Origin: Owenia fusiformis
Lineage: Eukaryota; Annelida; Polychaeta; Sabellida; Oweniidae
Length of the DNA: 60,000 nucleotides
NCBI GenBank assembly: GCA_903813345.2
Contig: CAIIXF020000010.1
Coordinates: 5,387,169-5,447,168, forward strand
Direction: 5' to 3'
In this document: positions 27,725 through 40,100 of the stretch, piece after piece
How the letters are laid out: every line of letters starts with the position of its first letter
Position numbering within the stretch: the first letter of the stretch is position 1
The notes under the pieces: generated by a model
Databases searched by the model: none
Seen by the model: only the letters and a program-made list of their open reading frames with translations
Told to the model about the DNA's origin: nothing
Made by a program: the position numbers and the translations under genes

Positions 27725-28036
27725 ACCCCCCCCCCCCCCCCCAGATCCGCCAGTGAAAGACTGTACCATGTCCCAGGTACGTAGGTAGGAGTTTTTTTTA
27801 TACAATGCCATCATACCGAGATCATACCGGTGTGAAAGAAATTATGGTCCCTCATGGATTATGGCTCCCCATGAATAGCTGGTTGATATTGTCCCCCCGG
27901 GATTGTCCCGAGGCAGTTGTGTGTACAAAACGAAAGTGAATCATTTCGACCTTGACACTGATTCTTACGCCATCTCTGGTCAATACTTAAAACTAAAAGA
28001 GGACACTTCCCGTGATCTGATTGGTTGAATGGAAAC

Positions 28037-28115
28037 ATGGAGCTCTCTCAATTTGTGAAATGTTCTCAAGTTTTTGTTGTTTTTTGTGCTATTCTTGAAT
28101 TTATATCGGCCCAAA
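28037..28115 (+). CDS. SDF2: SDF2 exon 1: signal peptide
   Basis: It encodes MELSQFVKCSQVFVVFCAIL then EFISAQ. An upstream ATG at 28029 is out of frame and stops after nine codons, so 28037 is preferred. Donor CCAAA|GTGAGT. Confidence 0.88.
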
Positions 28116-31100
28116 GTGAGTATACATTCTTGAATATAATGGATATACTGTCGATCTAAAATATATGAATAAACGTATGTAGCTTAGCTGAACTAAAGGT
28201 ACTTTACAAAGCAAACTATTTTTTTTACAATTATTTTTTTTTTCGTAAAATTCATGCCAACATGTCTTTCTAGCCTGCTAGTCCCCGGGCTACTCTTAGA
28301 TCACAGTGATCAGAATTTCCTTCATGTTATCATCAAAACTACAAGTGTGGAATTTTTAAATAAAAAATATTGATGATTTTCAAATGGATAATAGGCTACA
28401 CTTATTTAGGTCCACACTCCAAATCCTTCTCTATATTCTCTATATTTTCAAATTATCATCTTCTTAATTATTATTGAACTTCCAACTACCGTGTCCTAGG
28501 TCTATTAGGCTTATGATAGGCCCCGGGGATATGCTACATGTAGAGTAGACTAATGTCACTTTATTGCATCCTACGACCCCTTTAGATTGTGGTCGTACGC
28601 ACGTATAATTGGTCAGTCAATGTTTTTACAAAGTTGGAGAAAATACTACGCATTGCACACCTAAATGACCTACCTCGATACATTCCTTAGTATTTTAGAA
28701 TTCTTTTTATGTTGTTAGATCGCCAATTGTATGGGTTTATCGGCAGAACGAAGAGATTTTAGTTTTTACATCGGAAATATATCAGCAATTTTCAAAATGT
28801 CGGAAGGGGAATTCCCCAGGGATTTACCTTATGACTGGTGCATGCCAGGAACTGAATGGAGGAATTTGACGGTTGAAATAAGTTAAATATTACACGCAAA
28901 TATTGCTATCAAAAACGAAAACCTCTTCGTTCTGCCGATAAACCCATAAAATTGGCGATTCAACTACATAAAAAGAATTCTAAAATACTAAGGAATGTAT
29001 CGAGGTAGGTCATTTAGGTGTGCAATGCGTAGTATTTTCTCCAACTTTGTAAAAACATTGACTGACCAATTATACGCGCCTACGACCTCAATCTAAAGTG
29101 GTCGTAGAATTCGATAAATGTCACTCACTTCGAGAGCCATGTTAGATTTTGAAACTTATGGCTCTCGAACGGAGAAATGGACAGCTGGATGATAGTGACC
29201 TTTGGATAATAGTGACCTTTGAAACACGAATTAAGTCGATCAGCAGCTTACTTTTGTTCTCTAACTATGTCATGCATCATTATCATCCTTCGGTGCAAGT
29301 ATTGGAGCGCTGAAGTACTTCCTTTTCGATCAAGACTTGTAATTGTTAGTCGAGTGAATGTTTTTTCTGCCAATTTCCAATATGGCGTTTTCTGGTCTGA
29401 CATTTTCTTAAATCTCCGAGGTTGTCCGAACCTAACTTAGTAACTCATTCTCAAAATTCATTTCGTTCGTTACGTATCTCGCTCCTAGTAAACCGCCATA
29501 TTGGAAACGGGTCGAAAAAACATTCACTCGATGTTTATATTAAAAAACACACCTATTTAATTGCACTTATTGACAAGGGCATAGTATGATGAATTAAATC
29601 TACTTAGACTGTCACAATCTAAGATGTCAGAGTAGAGTGTTCCATTTAGCTATTGTTCTTGGGAAATAGCTATATTTGTATGCATTGTTTCTAGTTGATG
29701 GTTGTATGTACTTTGTGTTAGTTAACCTAATGTTGGTATTGCTCTGTTGGTGGAAGTATGGAGGCACGTCGATGGCTGCTAGGTTTTGCTTTCCTTTGTA
29801 AAAAAGGAAAACTCTAGCAGCCTCTCTATGCTCCTTCAGTGACTACCATTGGAGGTCTTGAAGAGCTTTGGTGATGTAGCTGGTTCCCTTGAGTGCCGTT
29901 TGGTTATAAACTTGGCTACCCTTCTCTGTACCTGTTCAGTATCTTTTTGTCGGAATTATGGATCCCATGCCGAACTGCCATATTTTAAATAAGGCCAGAC
30001 TAGTGACTTATATGCCTGGGCCTATACTTTTTCACAACAAAAACGCGAATGGAAAATGTTTAAGCGATGCATTTGTATGGGCGATTGGTCATACGAGTGT
30101 AGCTTGTTTGTCGGCTGGATAGATGTATTTTGTTAGATTCTCAGAATATCTCAGAACTTGTTATTACAACTAATACTAGTAAATTGTCACTGTGCATGTA
30201 TATCTTTTTGTTCTGGCAGGCACCAGGGACCTTGAAACATCATGAATGAGTCTTGAACCTTTGAATCACATGCCTTTGAAACTATTTATTAAAACTCTTA
30301 TACATGTAATTAGATGAAGCCATTACACGTGCCAGGATGGCGTGACTGGTTAGACGTTGGACCTACAATAAAATACAAAGTACATTAGCAGGGGTGTCAT
30401 GAGAATTTCTCTCAACAGGCTAAATAAATGAAAACAACAGGCAAAATTAATGAAAATCAAAAATTTAACATGGAAAAGTTGAAAAGACCTTAAAACAACA
30501 GGCAATTTTGTGAAAAACAACTGGTGAAAATGCCTGTTGCGTGCTACTAATGAAACCCCCAAATAGTGCATATAGCTTCAGGTTCAAGTTGGTAGGATAT
30601 TTTTGTCTTACCATTTGTGCCTTCCTGGTAAATGTAATATTGGCTTAAATTTATATAGAGTTAGAAATAGTTTCAAAGACGTGGGATCCAAAGGGCAAAT
30701 GGCCAATCGGGGAATTAAAAAGGTACTTGCGGTTTCTTTCGTTACTGGGTTTCACATCCTCTAACACATCTCTAGGCAAAAATTTCAAAGAAACGCTGAA
30801 CGCCATCTATGGGGTAGAGGTTTAATATAAATAACTATTCTTATCTATTTTACTTTTCAGGATTTGATTATGATTATGTTACATGTGGATCTGTACTAAA
30901 ACTGTATAACCCATGGCACAGTATACGTCTACATTCCCATGATGTGAAATATGGCTCAGGGTCTGGACAGCAGGTGAGAACACATTAAATGACATATCTA
31001 AATAAATAAGAAAACATACAAACGTTTAAAGTGTCTCAGTGGTTAGTTCAAAACATTATAATATGTTTGGGAAAATGTTGAAGATGTTGAATTGAGCCCA

Positions 31101-34100
31101 CAGCTAATGAACTCTGTTTTTAAATTTTCTCCAAACATATTACTGATTATTTTTCATTTTTTGATATCAAAAGCTTCGTTGTTTCCATCATGAAATGTTC
31201 AAATCAAATGAGTGATTTGATAAAATATGTTTTTTGGAAGTTTAATTTCAGAAGTGCAATAGACTAGATGCGAGTAGAAAAAATCTTGATTTACGCCATT
31301 AAATATTCAAAATTCAGTCAAAGCAATTGTAACGGCTAGCCTAATTTGGGTAGTGTGGGTGTTTTTATTTTAGACTAGGTCACTTTGGGGATACGTTGTA
31401 CACATTAAATGCACGTGTGAAAATAAAGAGACACAATAGTTAATGAAAGCTTAACAACATATATTCTGGCTTCATCCGCCTCAAAATATTACAACACAAA
31501 TCGATAATAAGCTTCAGTTTCAGAGGTGCTAATTATAAGTCCTTCATGTAATAATACTTGTATATTTATATATATATAAAAGTGTTCATCACTAATGTAG
31601 TTTTTCATCAGATGAGCGATGCATATTCTAAGTCCTTCAAGGTGATGAATATTCTAAGTCCACCAAGTTGACGATATAATAAGTTCATCAAATGAGCTGT
31701 GAATATTCTAAGTCTATCAAACTGAAGAAGTACGGAATCTGCTAAGTACTTCAGATTATCGATGAATATTCTAAGTCCACCAAGTTGAAGATAGAATCTA
31801 AGTTCATCAAATGAGCTGTGAATATTCTAAGTCTATCGGACTGAAGATGTATGGAATCTGCTAAGTTCTTCAGATTAACGATGAATATTCTAAGTCCACC
31901 AAGTTGAAGATATAATCTAAGTTCATCAAATGAGCTGTGAATATTCTAAGTCTATCAGACTGAAGATGTATGAAATCTGCTAAGTTCTTCAGATTATCGA
32001 TGAATATTCTAAGTCCACCAAGTTGAAGATATAATCTAAGTTCACCAAATGAGCTGTGAATATTCTAAGTCTATCAGACTGAAGATGTATGAAATCTGCT
32101 AAGTTCTTCAGATTATCGATTAATATTCTAAGTCCACCAAGTTGAAGATATAATCTAAGTTCATCAAATGAGCTGTGAATATTCTAAGTCTATCAGACTG
32201 AAGATGTATGAAATCTGCTAAGTTCTTCAGATTATCGATGAATATTCTAAGTCCACCAAGTTGAAGATATAATCTAAGTTCATCAAATGAGCTGTGAAAA
32301 TTCTAAGTCTATCAGACTTCAGGCAACTCTGGTGAATATTGGCTAAGTCCCTCAATATATGAGTAAATATTCCTTAAGTTCCTCTGGGCATCAAACTCCA
32401 GACAACTTTGGGGAATATTGGCTAAGTCCCTAAATATATACGTGAATATTCCTAAGTTCCTCTGGCATCAAACTTCAGACAACTTTGGGGAATATTGGCT
32501 AAGTCCCTCAATATATACGTGAATATTCCTAAGTTCCTCTGGGCATCAAACTCCAGGCAACTATGGTGAATATTGGCTAAGTCCCTCAATATATACGTAA
32601 ATATTCCTAAGTTCCTCTGGGCATCAAACTTCAGACAACTTTGGGGAATATTGGCTAAGTCCCTCAATATATACGTGAATATTCCTAAGTTCCTCTGGGC
32701 ATCAAACTTCAGACAACTTTGGGGAATATTGGCTAAGTCCCTCAATATATACGTGAATATTCCTAAGTTCCTCTGGGCATCAAACTTCAGACAACTTTGG
32801 GGAATATTGGCTAAGTCCCTCAATATATACATAAATATTCCTAAGTTCCTCTGGGCATCAAACTTCAGACAACTTTTGGCTAAGTCCCTCAATATATGCG
32901 TGAATATTCCTAAGTTCCTCTGGGCATCAAACTCCAGGCAACTATGGTGAATATTGGCGAAGTCCCTCAATATATACGTGAATATTCCTAAGTTCCTCTG
33001 GGCATCAAACTCCAGGCAACTATGGTGATCATTGGCTAAGTCCCTCAATATATACGTAAATATTCCTAAGTTCCTCTGGGCATCAAACTTCAGACAACTT
33101 TTGGCTAAGTCCCTCAATATATGCGTGAATATTCCTAAGTTCCTCTGGGCATCAAACTCCAGGCAACTATGGTGAATATTGGCTAAGTCCCTCAAGGTAA
33201 TATCTTCTAAGTGTATCGACCGAAAAATCCTTTAAGTCCATCAAATGGTATGCAGAATTTATCTAAGTCCCTCAAGGTAATAAAATTCTCTAAGTCCATC
33301 AAATGGTATGCAGAATTTGTCTAAGTCCCTGAGGCATCAATCTCTAGAGGTGCGTGGAGGTTCCTTCTCATCAAAAGTTGTGTACGTGCCTCCCAGTATA
33401 TGTAGAATCTGCCTAAGATCCTCTCAGTATATCCTCAAAGTCCCTCAACGGGTATGTCGAATCTGCCTAAGATCCTCTAAGTATATCCTCAAAGTCCCTC
33501 AACGGGTATGTCGAATCTGCCTAAGATCCTCTAAGTATACCAGGATAAAATCCTCTAAGTCCCTCAATGGGTATGTCGAATCTGCCTAAGATCCTCTAAG
33601 TATACCAGGGTAATATCCTCTAAGTCCCTCAATGGGTATGTCGAATCTGCCTAAGATCCTCTAAGTATACCAGGGTAATATCCTCTTAGTCCCTCAACGG
33701 GTATGTCGAATCTGCCTAAGATCCTCTAAGTATATCCTCACAAAGTCCCTCAACGGGTATATCGAATCTGCCTAAGATCCTCTAAGTATATCCTCACAAA
33801 GTCCCTCAACGGGTATGTCGAATCTGCCTAAGATCCTCTAAGTACATCAGGGTAAAATCATCTAAGTCCCTCAATATGTGAGATGAAAATCTTCTAAGTC
33901 CATCAATAGATGTGTAGAATTAGCCTAAGTCCACCAAGCATCAATCCCTGGAGGCACACAGGTCAGTCCTCTCTCAGTTCCAGCAAGAAAGTGCCTCTCA
34001 GTATATGTAGAATCTGCCTAAGATCCTCTAAGTATACCAGGGTAAAATCATCTAAGTCCCTCAATATGTGAGATGAAAATCTTCTAAGTCCATCAATAGA

Positions 34101-37100
34101 TGTGTAGAATTAGCCTAAGTCCATCAAGCATCAATCCCTGGAGGCACACAGGTCAGTCCTCTCTCAGTTCCAGCAAGAAAGTGCCTGCTGAGTCACCTGG
34201 TTGTCTCTATTTATACCCCAGACATGTATGTAACATGTACTAGGTTTTGCACACGAACCTAACAAGTGATTAATGGGCTGATGCAATACCTAGGCCCCTG
34301 GACAGGACAAGACTGGTGTACAATTACTATGACGCAATCAGGATATGAATAGTGCAAAATAACTGGCTTCATTTAGAACTCACAATCTGTGCTATCTAAT
34401 GTACCATTAATGCATGTTTGGTATATAATTAACTAGATAAATGTATAAACTAAATAAATATAACAAACCAATCTTCATGGGTTATTATCATGCCGAAATT
34501 GACAGAAAAAAACTAGTAATTGAATGTAGGTCAAGATAGCTCTTAAACAAATGAAAGCAAAAAGAAATCTCACAAAAATGTGCAGTTTACATGATTCTGC
34601 CTACTCCTTTAGTGTCACAAACATTCATGTAAGTATACTACTTATGAACCAAACTGGAAAACGCTTTCTCACTAAGTTAACTGTAAGAAAACTGATAAAA
34701 TGGAACTAGACTACAAATAATCGAAAATTTGAAAAGTAAAAATTTGTTACACTCCTCCCATCCAATGATTTTGGTGTTAACAACACCAAGCCTAAGTGCA
34801 CAAAAGATAGCAAATTTTTCCTAACTAGCTATAACACAAACTTACAAAATGTGTATAACCCCGGGGTTAACTAGCTGCAACTACAATGCACAATGAAAGT
34901 TTTGTAACTTAAACTTATTTAACTCTGGAATCTCCAACTTAACACTAAATATATAACTATCTACTTAATACAATACTATGTACAAAAAACTGTTCAGCTA
35001 CTGAGCTACTTGTTAATTTTGAATACAAAATTATACTCATGCTAAATGCTCAACTTTCAAGTTAGTGCTTCACTGTAGGGGAATAACAACGATCCCTGCA
35101 ATCACCATCCAAGTCACGTCTGGGTGGAGTCCTCCAATGTCTCATTCTATAAATTTTGGATAGAGGTGCCTTAGCTGGAGACGTTCTCTTGTCCATGTCA
35201 CACCTCTGCCCTCTGAAGCGGGAAAAATCAGTTCGATCTGCAGCTGTCCTCTTAGATGATATCTTGGGTTGTGGTGATCTGTCTCTCAGCCTTAATTTTT
35301 CATGTCGACCTCCCTGTCTGTGTTTTACTTCATTCTCTCCATTTTTAGGCACTCCTGAATCTACTTGGTGATCATCAAAACATCTCGGATTCTCTGGTTC
35401 AAAAGTCATTTTACACTGGCTATAGTTCAATACAGCTCCAGAGGCAGCTAGGAAGTCTGTGCCCAAAATTCCCTCAAATTGAATATCAGCCACAACCACC
35501 TCCAAGTTCTGTACATGCCCGTCAATTTTCAAGCTAACTGGTATAACACCATTCATATGCAAGAGTTGCCCACCTGCTTGCAAAATGGTCTTCTTAGGCG
35601 GCTTAAGCTGGGGCCTTTTGCATTTAGGTATATTCTGGTAGACCTTTGAACTTATGATTGTGCTAGCGGCTCCAGAGTCAACTAAAAATGAAACATTGGT
35701 GTCGCAAACTATGCCATGTGCCACTATCTTCTGAGTGTCCTTGGAAGACTGAACACCATTTCCCTGCAGAGATAGAAATTCAACGGTAGCAATCTGGCTA
35801 GATCTCTCTTGTGCTGCTTTATCTCGCTCTTCGGCACGCTTCCTTGAATAACAATCAGCGATCCTGTGTCCAGGTTTATGACAGTAAAAACACTTAGGTC
35901 TATTGTTCATGTTCACACTATTTGTAGATTCCGATTTGGTTAACTTCATCAGGTCAACCATTTTCTCAAAGTTCTTGGTGCACGTTTCTTGCACAGCTTG
36001 TTGCATTTGTTCTATCATTTTAGCCATCTTCTGGAACACATCTTCCTTATTATCAGGAGTACTTAAGAAGTTGCAGTACTCTTCCTCGGAATCGATGGCG
36101 TTCACTCTTAACTTTGGTTTTTGGCCTTTCCTTATTCGTTCAGATTCAAGGTAAGATTCCTCTTTAAGGGCTACTTCAATAGCCTTGTCAAGGGTGTTGC
36201 ATTCCTTAGCAAGTATAGCCCGTCTTATGTCCTCCTCAAGTATAGCCTGTTCGAAACTACGTCTGGCCAGCCGATCTTGTGCTGCTCGACTCATTTCTGG
36301 GTAAGCCAAGGATGTAACCCTTCTTATATCTTGGCCTAAACTTTGCAAGGTTTCCTTGGGCTTACGAATTCGACTTACTAGTTCAGCCTCATAAACTTCG
36401 GCCTTGCCCCCAGGACCAAAGCGTTTTTCTAAAGCAAGCAGAAGTTGCTCATAACTGTAATCTTGGCCCATCTCTAGAACCATTTGCTGGGCAGGGCCAC
36501 GAAGGCTTGTGGCCAGAAATCGTCTCTTGTCTTCTTCCGTCCAATTATTTGCCTCGGCACAAATTTCAAAGTAGGCTCTATAGTCCTGCCATGGTGTTGT
36601 CCCATTGTATACATCAGGTTTAATTTTACTTTTACTGGATTTTTCAGAGTTATCTTTTGAAAGTTTATCACATAGCTTTGAACACATCTTGAGAAGCTCT
36701 GCTGACATATTAGGACCATGAAGGCTCTCAACATTCCCTGATCTGTTCTCAAGATTATTAGGTCTCTTTGACGGTATATATTTGGTTGCATTATCAGTCT
36801 CCTCATCCTGGTACCATGGAAATGATCGATTACAGGTGTCATGGGCATGTTCACTCCCTAGCACGTCCTCCTTTGGGCCAGAATTTTCATATTCTTTATG
36901 TTGACTTAAATCTCTGGTACTGTCCTGCATTAGTTTCGCACCAGGTCTTGAATAAACTCTGTCTTGTCTACGTAGCTGCCAGGGCTTTTTCACTTCTGAA
37001 ACTGTTGGGGTCGATACAAAATTGTCCCTGGGCTGAGTGAATGGTAGAGTTGTCGCAGATGGATAATCTTTTCCGACAGAATTTAAGGGAGTCTGCCTTC

Positions 37101-40100
37101 GGGCTACATACTCTGCATAACCAATTTCATCATGAAATTTTGTCTTTTCTGGGTCCTCCTGAGTGCCCCTTTCAAAGGGAATACCGGTCTGAATTTTCTC
37201 CATGATAGAAGTCTCCATGGTCTCTTTAAAAGTTTCCATCTGACTCCTCACACTTTGTAGTTGTCTCTCTTGATGATCCTTGCTTTGTTGAACTTGTTCT
37301 GCGATCCGAGATATGTTGTGTATTTGGGTATTTTGAGATGCTGTAAGACCTTCAACCAGACTCTTTTGAGTTTCCACTACTTGTGTCATACATTTCTGTT
37401 GAGTCTCTGCTAATTTTTGCATTTGCCTCTGTTGAGCCACCAATGATTCACTAAATATGTCCATCTTTCTCTCGAGCTTACTCTCAATCAGTGTTAAGTC
37501 TGGTCTCATTGTATCCTCTTCTCTAAACCTCCTTACTGTTCCACCAACAACAGAAGACGTTAGAGGATACCTTTGTCTTCTTGGAGGATCTCTCTCATTA
37601 CGAGATATGGGGTTTAATGGAGTTTTGACATCTGTCATTACAGCTCCAGTCCAATACCCAGAGCTCCATAAGCTGGATGAGTGCCTCTGCTCCGTATCAC
37701 TATTCGTCATTCTGGGTCGGGCTCCTTCTGTAGGGATACCTTTTCTGGGAGACAGTTTCTGTTTAGCAGGATCCATTATTTCTGGTACTGTCACATCCGC
37801 AGCTCCTGGATTATCAATTTCCATGTCATCCGACTTAAAAAACACAGTTTTCTCAGGGTCTTCATTGGTTATGTCCTCCATTTTTGGGGGAGGTGGAAGA
37901 TCCTGTTCATGCTCCATATTCTATTATTGTATCAACTAAATAAACACGATCCCACCACTGCCACCAGTGTAACGGCTAGCCTAATTTGGGTAGTGTGGGT
38001 GTTTTTATTTTAGACTAGGTCACTTTGGGGATACGTTGTACACATTAAATGCACGTGTGAAAATAAAGAGACACAATAGTTAATGAAAGCTTAACAACAT
38101 ATATTCTGGCTTCATCCGCCTCAAAATATTACAACACAAATCGATAATAAGCTTCAGTTTCAGAGGTGCTAATTATAAGTCCTTCATGTAATAATACTTG
38201 TATATTTATATATATATAAAAGTGTTCATCACTAATGTAGTTTTTCATCAGATGAGCGATGCATATTCTAAGTCCTTCAAGGTGATGAATATTCTAAGTC
38301 CACCAAGTTGACGATATAATAAGTTCATCAAATGAGCTGTGAATATTCTAAGTCTATCAAACTGAAGAAGTACGGAATCTGCTAAGTACTTCAGATTATC
38401 GATGAATATTCTAAGTCCACCAAGTTGAAGATAGAATCTAAGTTCATCAAATGAGCTGTGAATATTCTAAGTCTATCGGACTGAAGATGTATGGAATCTG
38501 CTAAGTTCTTCAGATTAACGATGAATATTCTAAGTCCACCAAGTTGAAGATATAATCTAAGTTCATCAAATGAGCTGTGAATATTCTAAGTCTATCAGAC
38601 TGAAGATGTATGAAATCTGCTAAGTTCTTCAGATTATCGATGAATATTCTAAGTCCACCAAGTTGAAGATATAATCTAAGTTCACCAAATGAGCTGTGAA
38701 TATTCTAAGTCTATCAGACTGAAGATGTATGAAATCTGCTAAGTTCTTCAGATTATCGATTAATATTCTAAGTCCACCAAGTTGAAGATATAATCTAAGT
38801 TCATCAAATGAGCTGTGAATATTCTAAGTCTATCAGACTGAAGATGTATGAAATCTGCTAAGTTCTTCAGATTATCGATGAATATTCTAAGTCCACCAAG
38901 TTGAAGATATAATCTAAGTTCATCAAATGAGCTGTGAAAATTCTAAGTCTATCAGACTTCAGGCAACTTTGGTGAATATTGGCTAAGTCCCTCAATATAT
39001 GAGTAAATATTCCTTAAGTTCCTCTGGGCATCAAACTCCAGACAACTTTGGGGAATATTGGCTAAGTCCCTAAATATATACGTGAATATTCCTAAGTTCC
39101 TCTGGCATCAAACTTCAGACAACTTTGGGGAATATTGGCTAAGTCCCTCAATATATACGTGAATATTCCTAAGTTCCTCTGGGCATCAAACTCCAGGCAA
39201 CTATGGTGAATATTGGCTAAGTCCCTCAATATATACGTAAATATTCCTAAGTTCCTCTGGGCATCAAACTTCAGACAACTTTGGGGAATATTGGCTAAGT
39301 CCCTCAATATATACGTGAATATTCCTAAGTTCCTCTGGGCATCAAACTTCAGACAACTTTGGGGAATATTGGCTAAGTCCCTCAATATATACGTGAATAT
39401 TCCTAAGTTTCTCTGGGCATCAAACTTCAGACAACTTTGGGGAATATTGGCTAAGTCCCTCAATATATACATAAATATTCCTAAGTTCCTCTGGGCATCA
39501 AACTTCAGACAACTTTTGGCTAAGTCCCTCAATATATGCGTGAATATTCCTAAGTTCCTCTGGGCATCAAACTCCAGGCAACTATGGTGAATATTGGCGA
39601 AGTCCCTCAATATATACGTGAATATTCCTAAGTTCCTCTGGGCATCAAACTCCAGGCAACTATGGTGATCATTGGCTAAGTCCCTCAATATATACGTAAA
39701 TATTCCTAAGTTCCTCTGGGCATCAAACTTCAGACAACTTTTGGCTAAGTCCCTCAATATATGCGTGAATATTCCTAAGTTCCTCTGGGCATCAAACTCC
39801 AGGCAACTATGGTGAATATTGGCTAAGTCCCTCAAGGTAATATCTTCTAAGTGTATCGACCGAAAAATCCTCTAAGTCCATCAAATGGTATGCAGAATTT
39901 ATCTAAGTCCCTCAAGGTAATAAAATTCTCTAAGTCCATCAAATGGTATGCAGAATTTGTCTAAGTCCCTGAGGCATCAATCTCTAGAGGTGCGTGGAGG
40001 TTCCTTCTCATCAAAAGTTGTGTACGTGCCTCCCAGTATATGTAGAATCTGCCTAAGATCCTCTCAGTATATCCTCAAAGTCCCTCAACGGGTATGTCGA

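Larger units (their letters stand above)
25502..28036. other. Intergenic region before the SDF2-type gene
   Basis: No gene was recognised. It contains two direct copies of an ACAGGGTGGTCCAAAAAGTG transposon-type end (26484 and 27223), two strong hairpins (listed separately), C-rich runs near 27625 and 27725, and a dispersed repeat copy at 27825-27872 shared with about 965-1015. CTGATTGGTTG just before the ATG is an inverted CCAAT box, but so close that it may lie in the 5' UTR. Confidence 0.5.

Noticed and set aside
28000-28036. ER stress response element upstream of SDF2
   Set aside because: CGTG and ATTGG are present but with the wrong spacing and an incomplete CCACG half. Only a CCAAT-type box can be claimed.
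29219-29440. 73-codon plus-strand frame in SDF2 intron 1
   Set aside because: It overlaps the start of a MITE-like element and has no recognised domain or splice continuity.
32573-32950. Plus-strand 125-codon frame in the LTR (also 39213-39590)
   Set aside because: It is the reverse reading of the 78-base LTR minisatellite and antisense to gag. There is no domain, and both strands are open because the unit lacks stops.
36474-36854. Minus-strand 126-codon frame overlapping gag of element 2
   Set aside because: A shadow frame of the gag ORF with no motif of its own.
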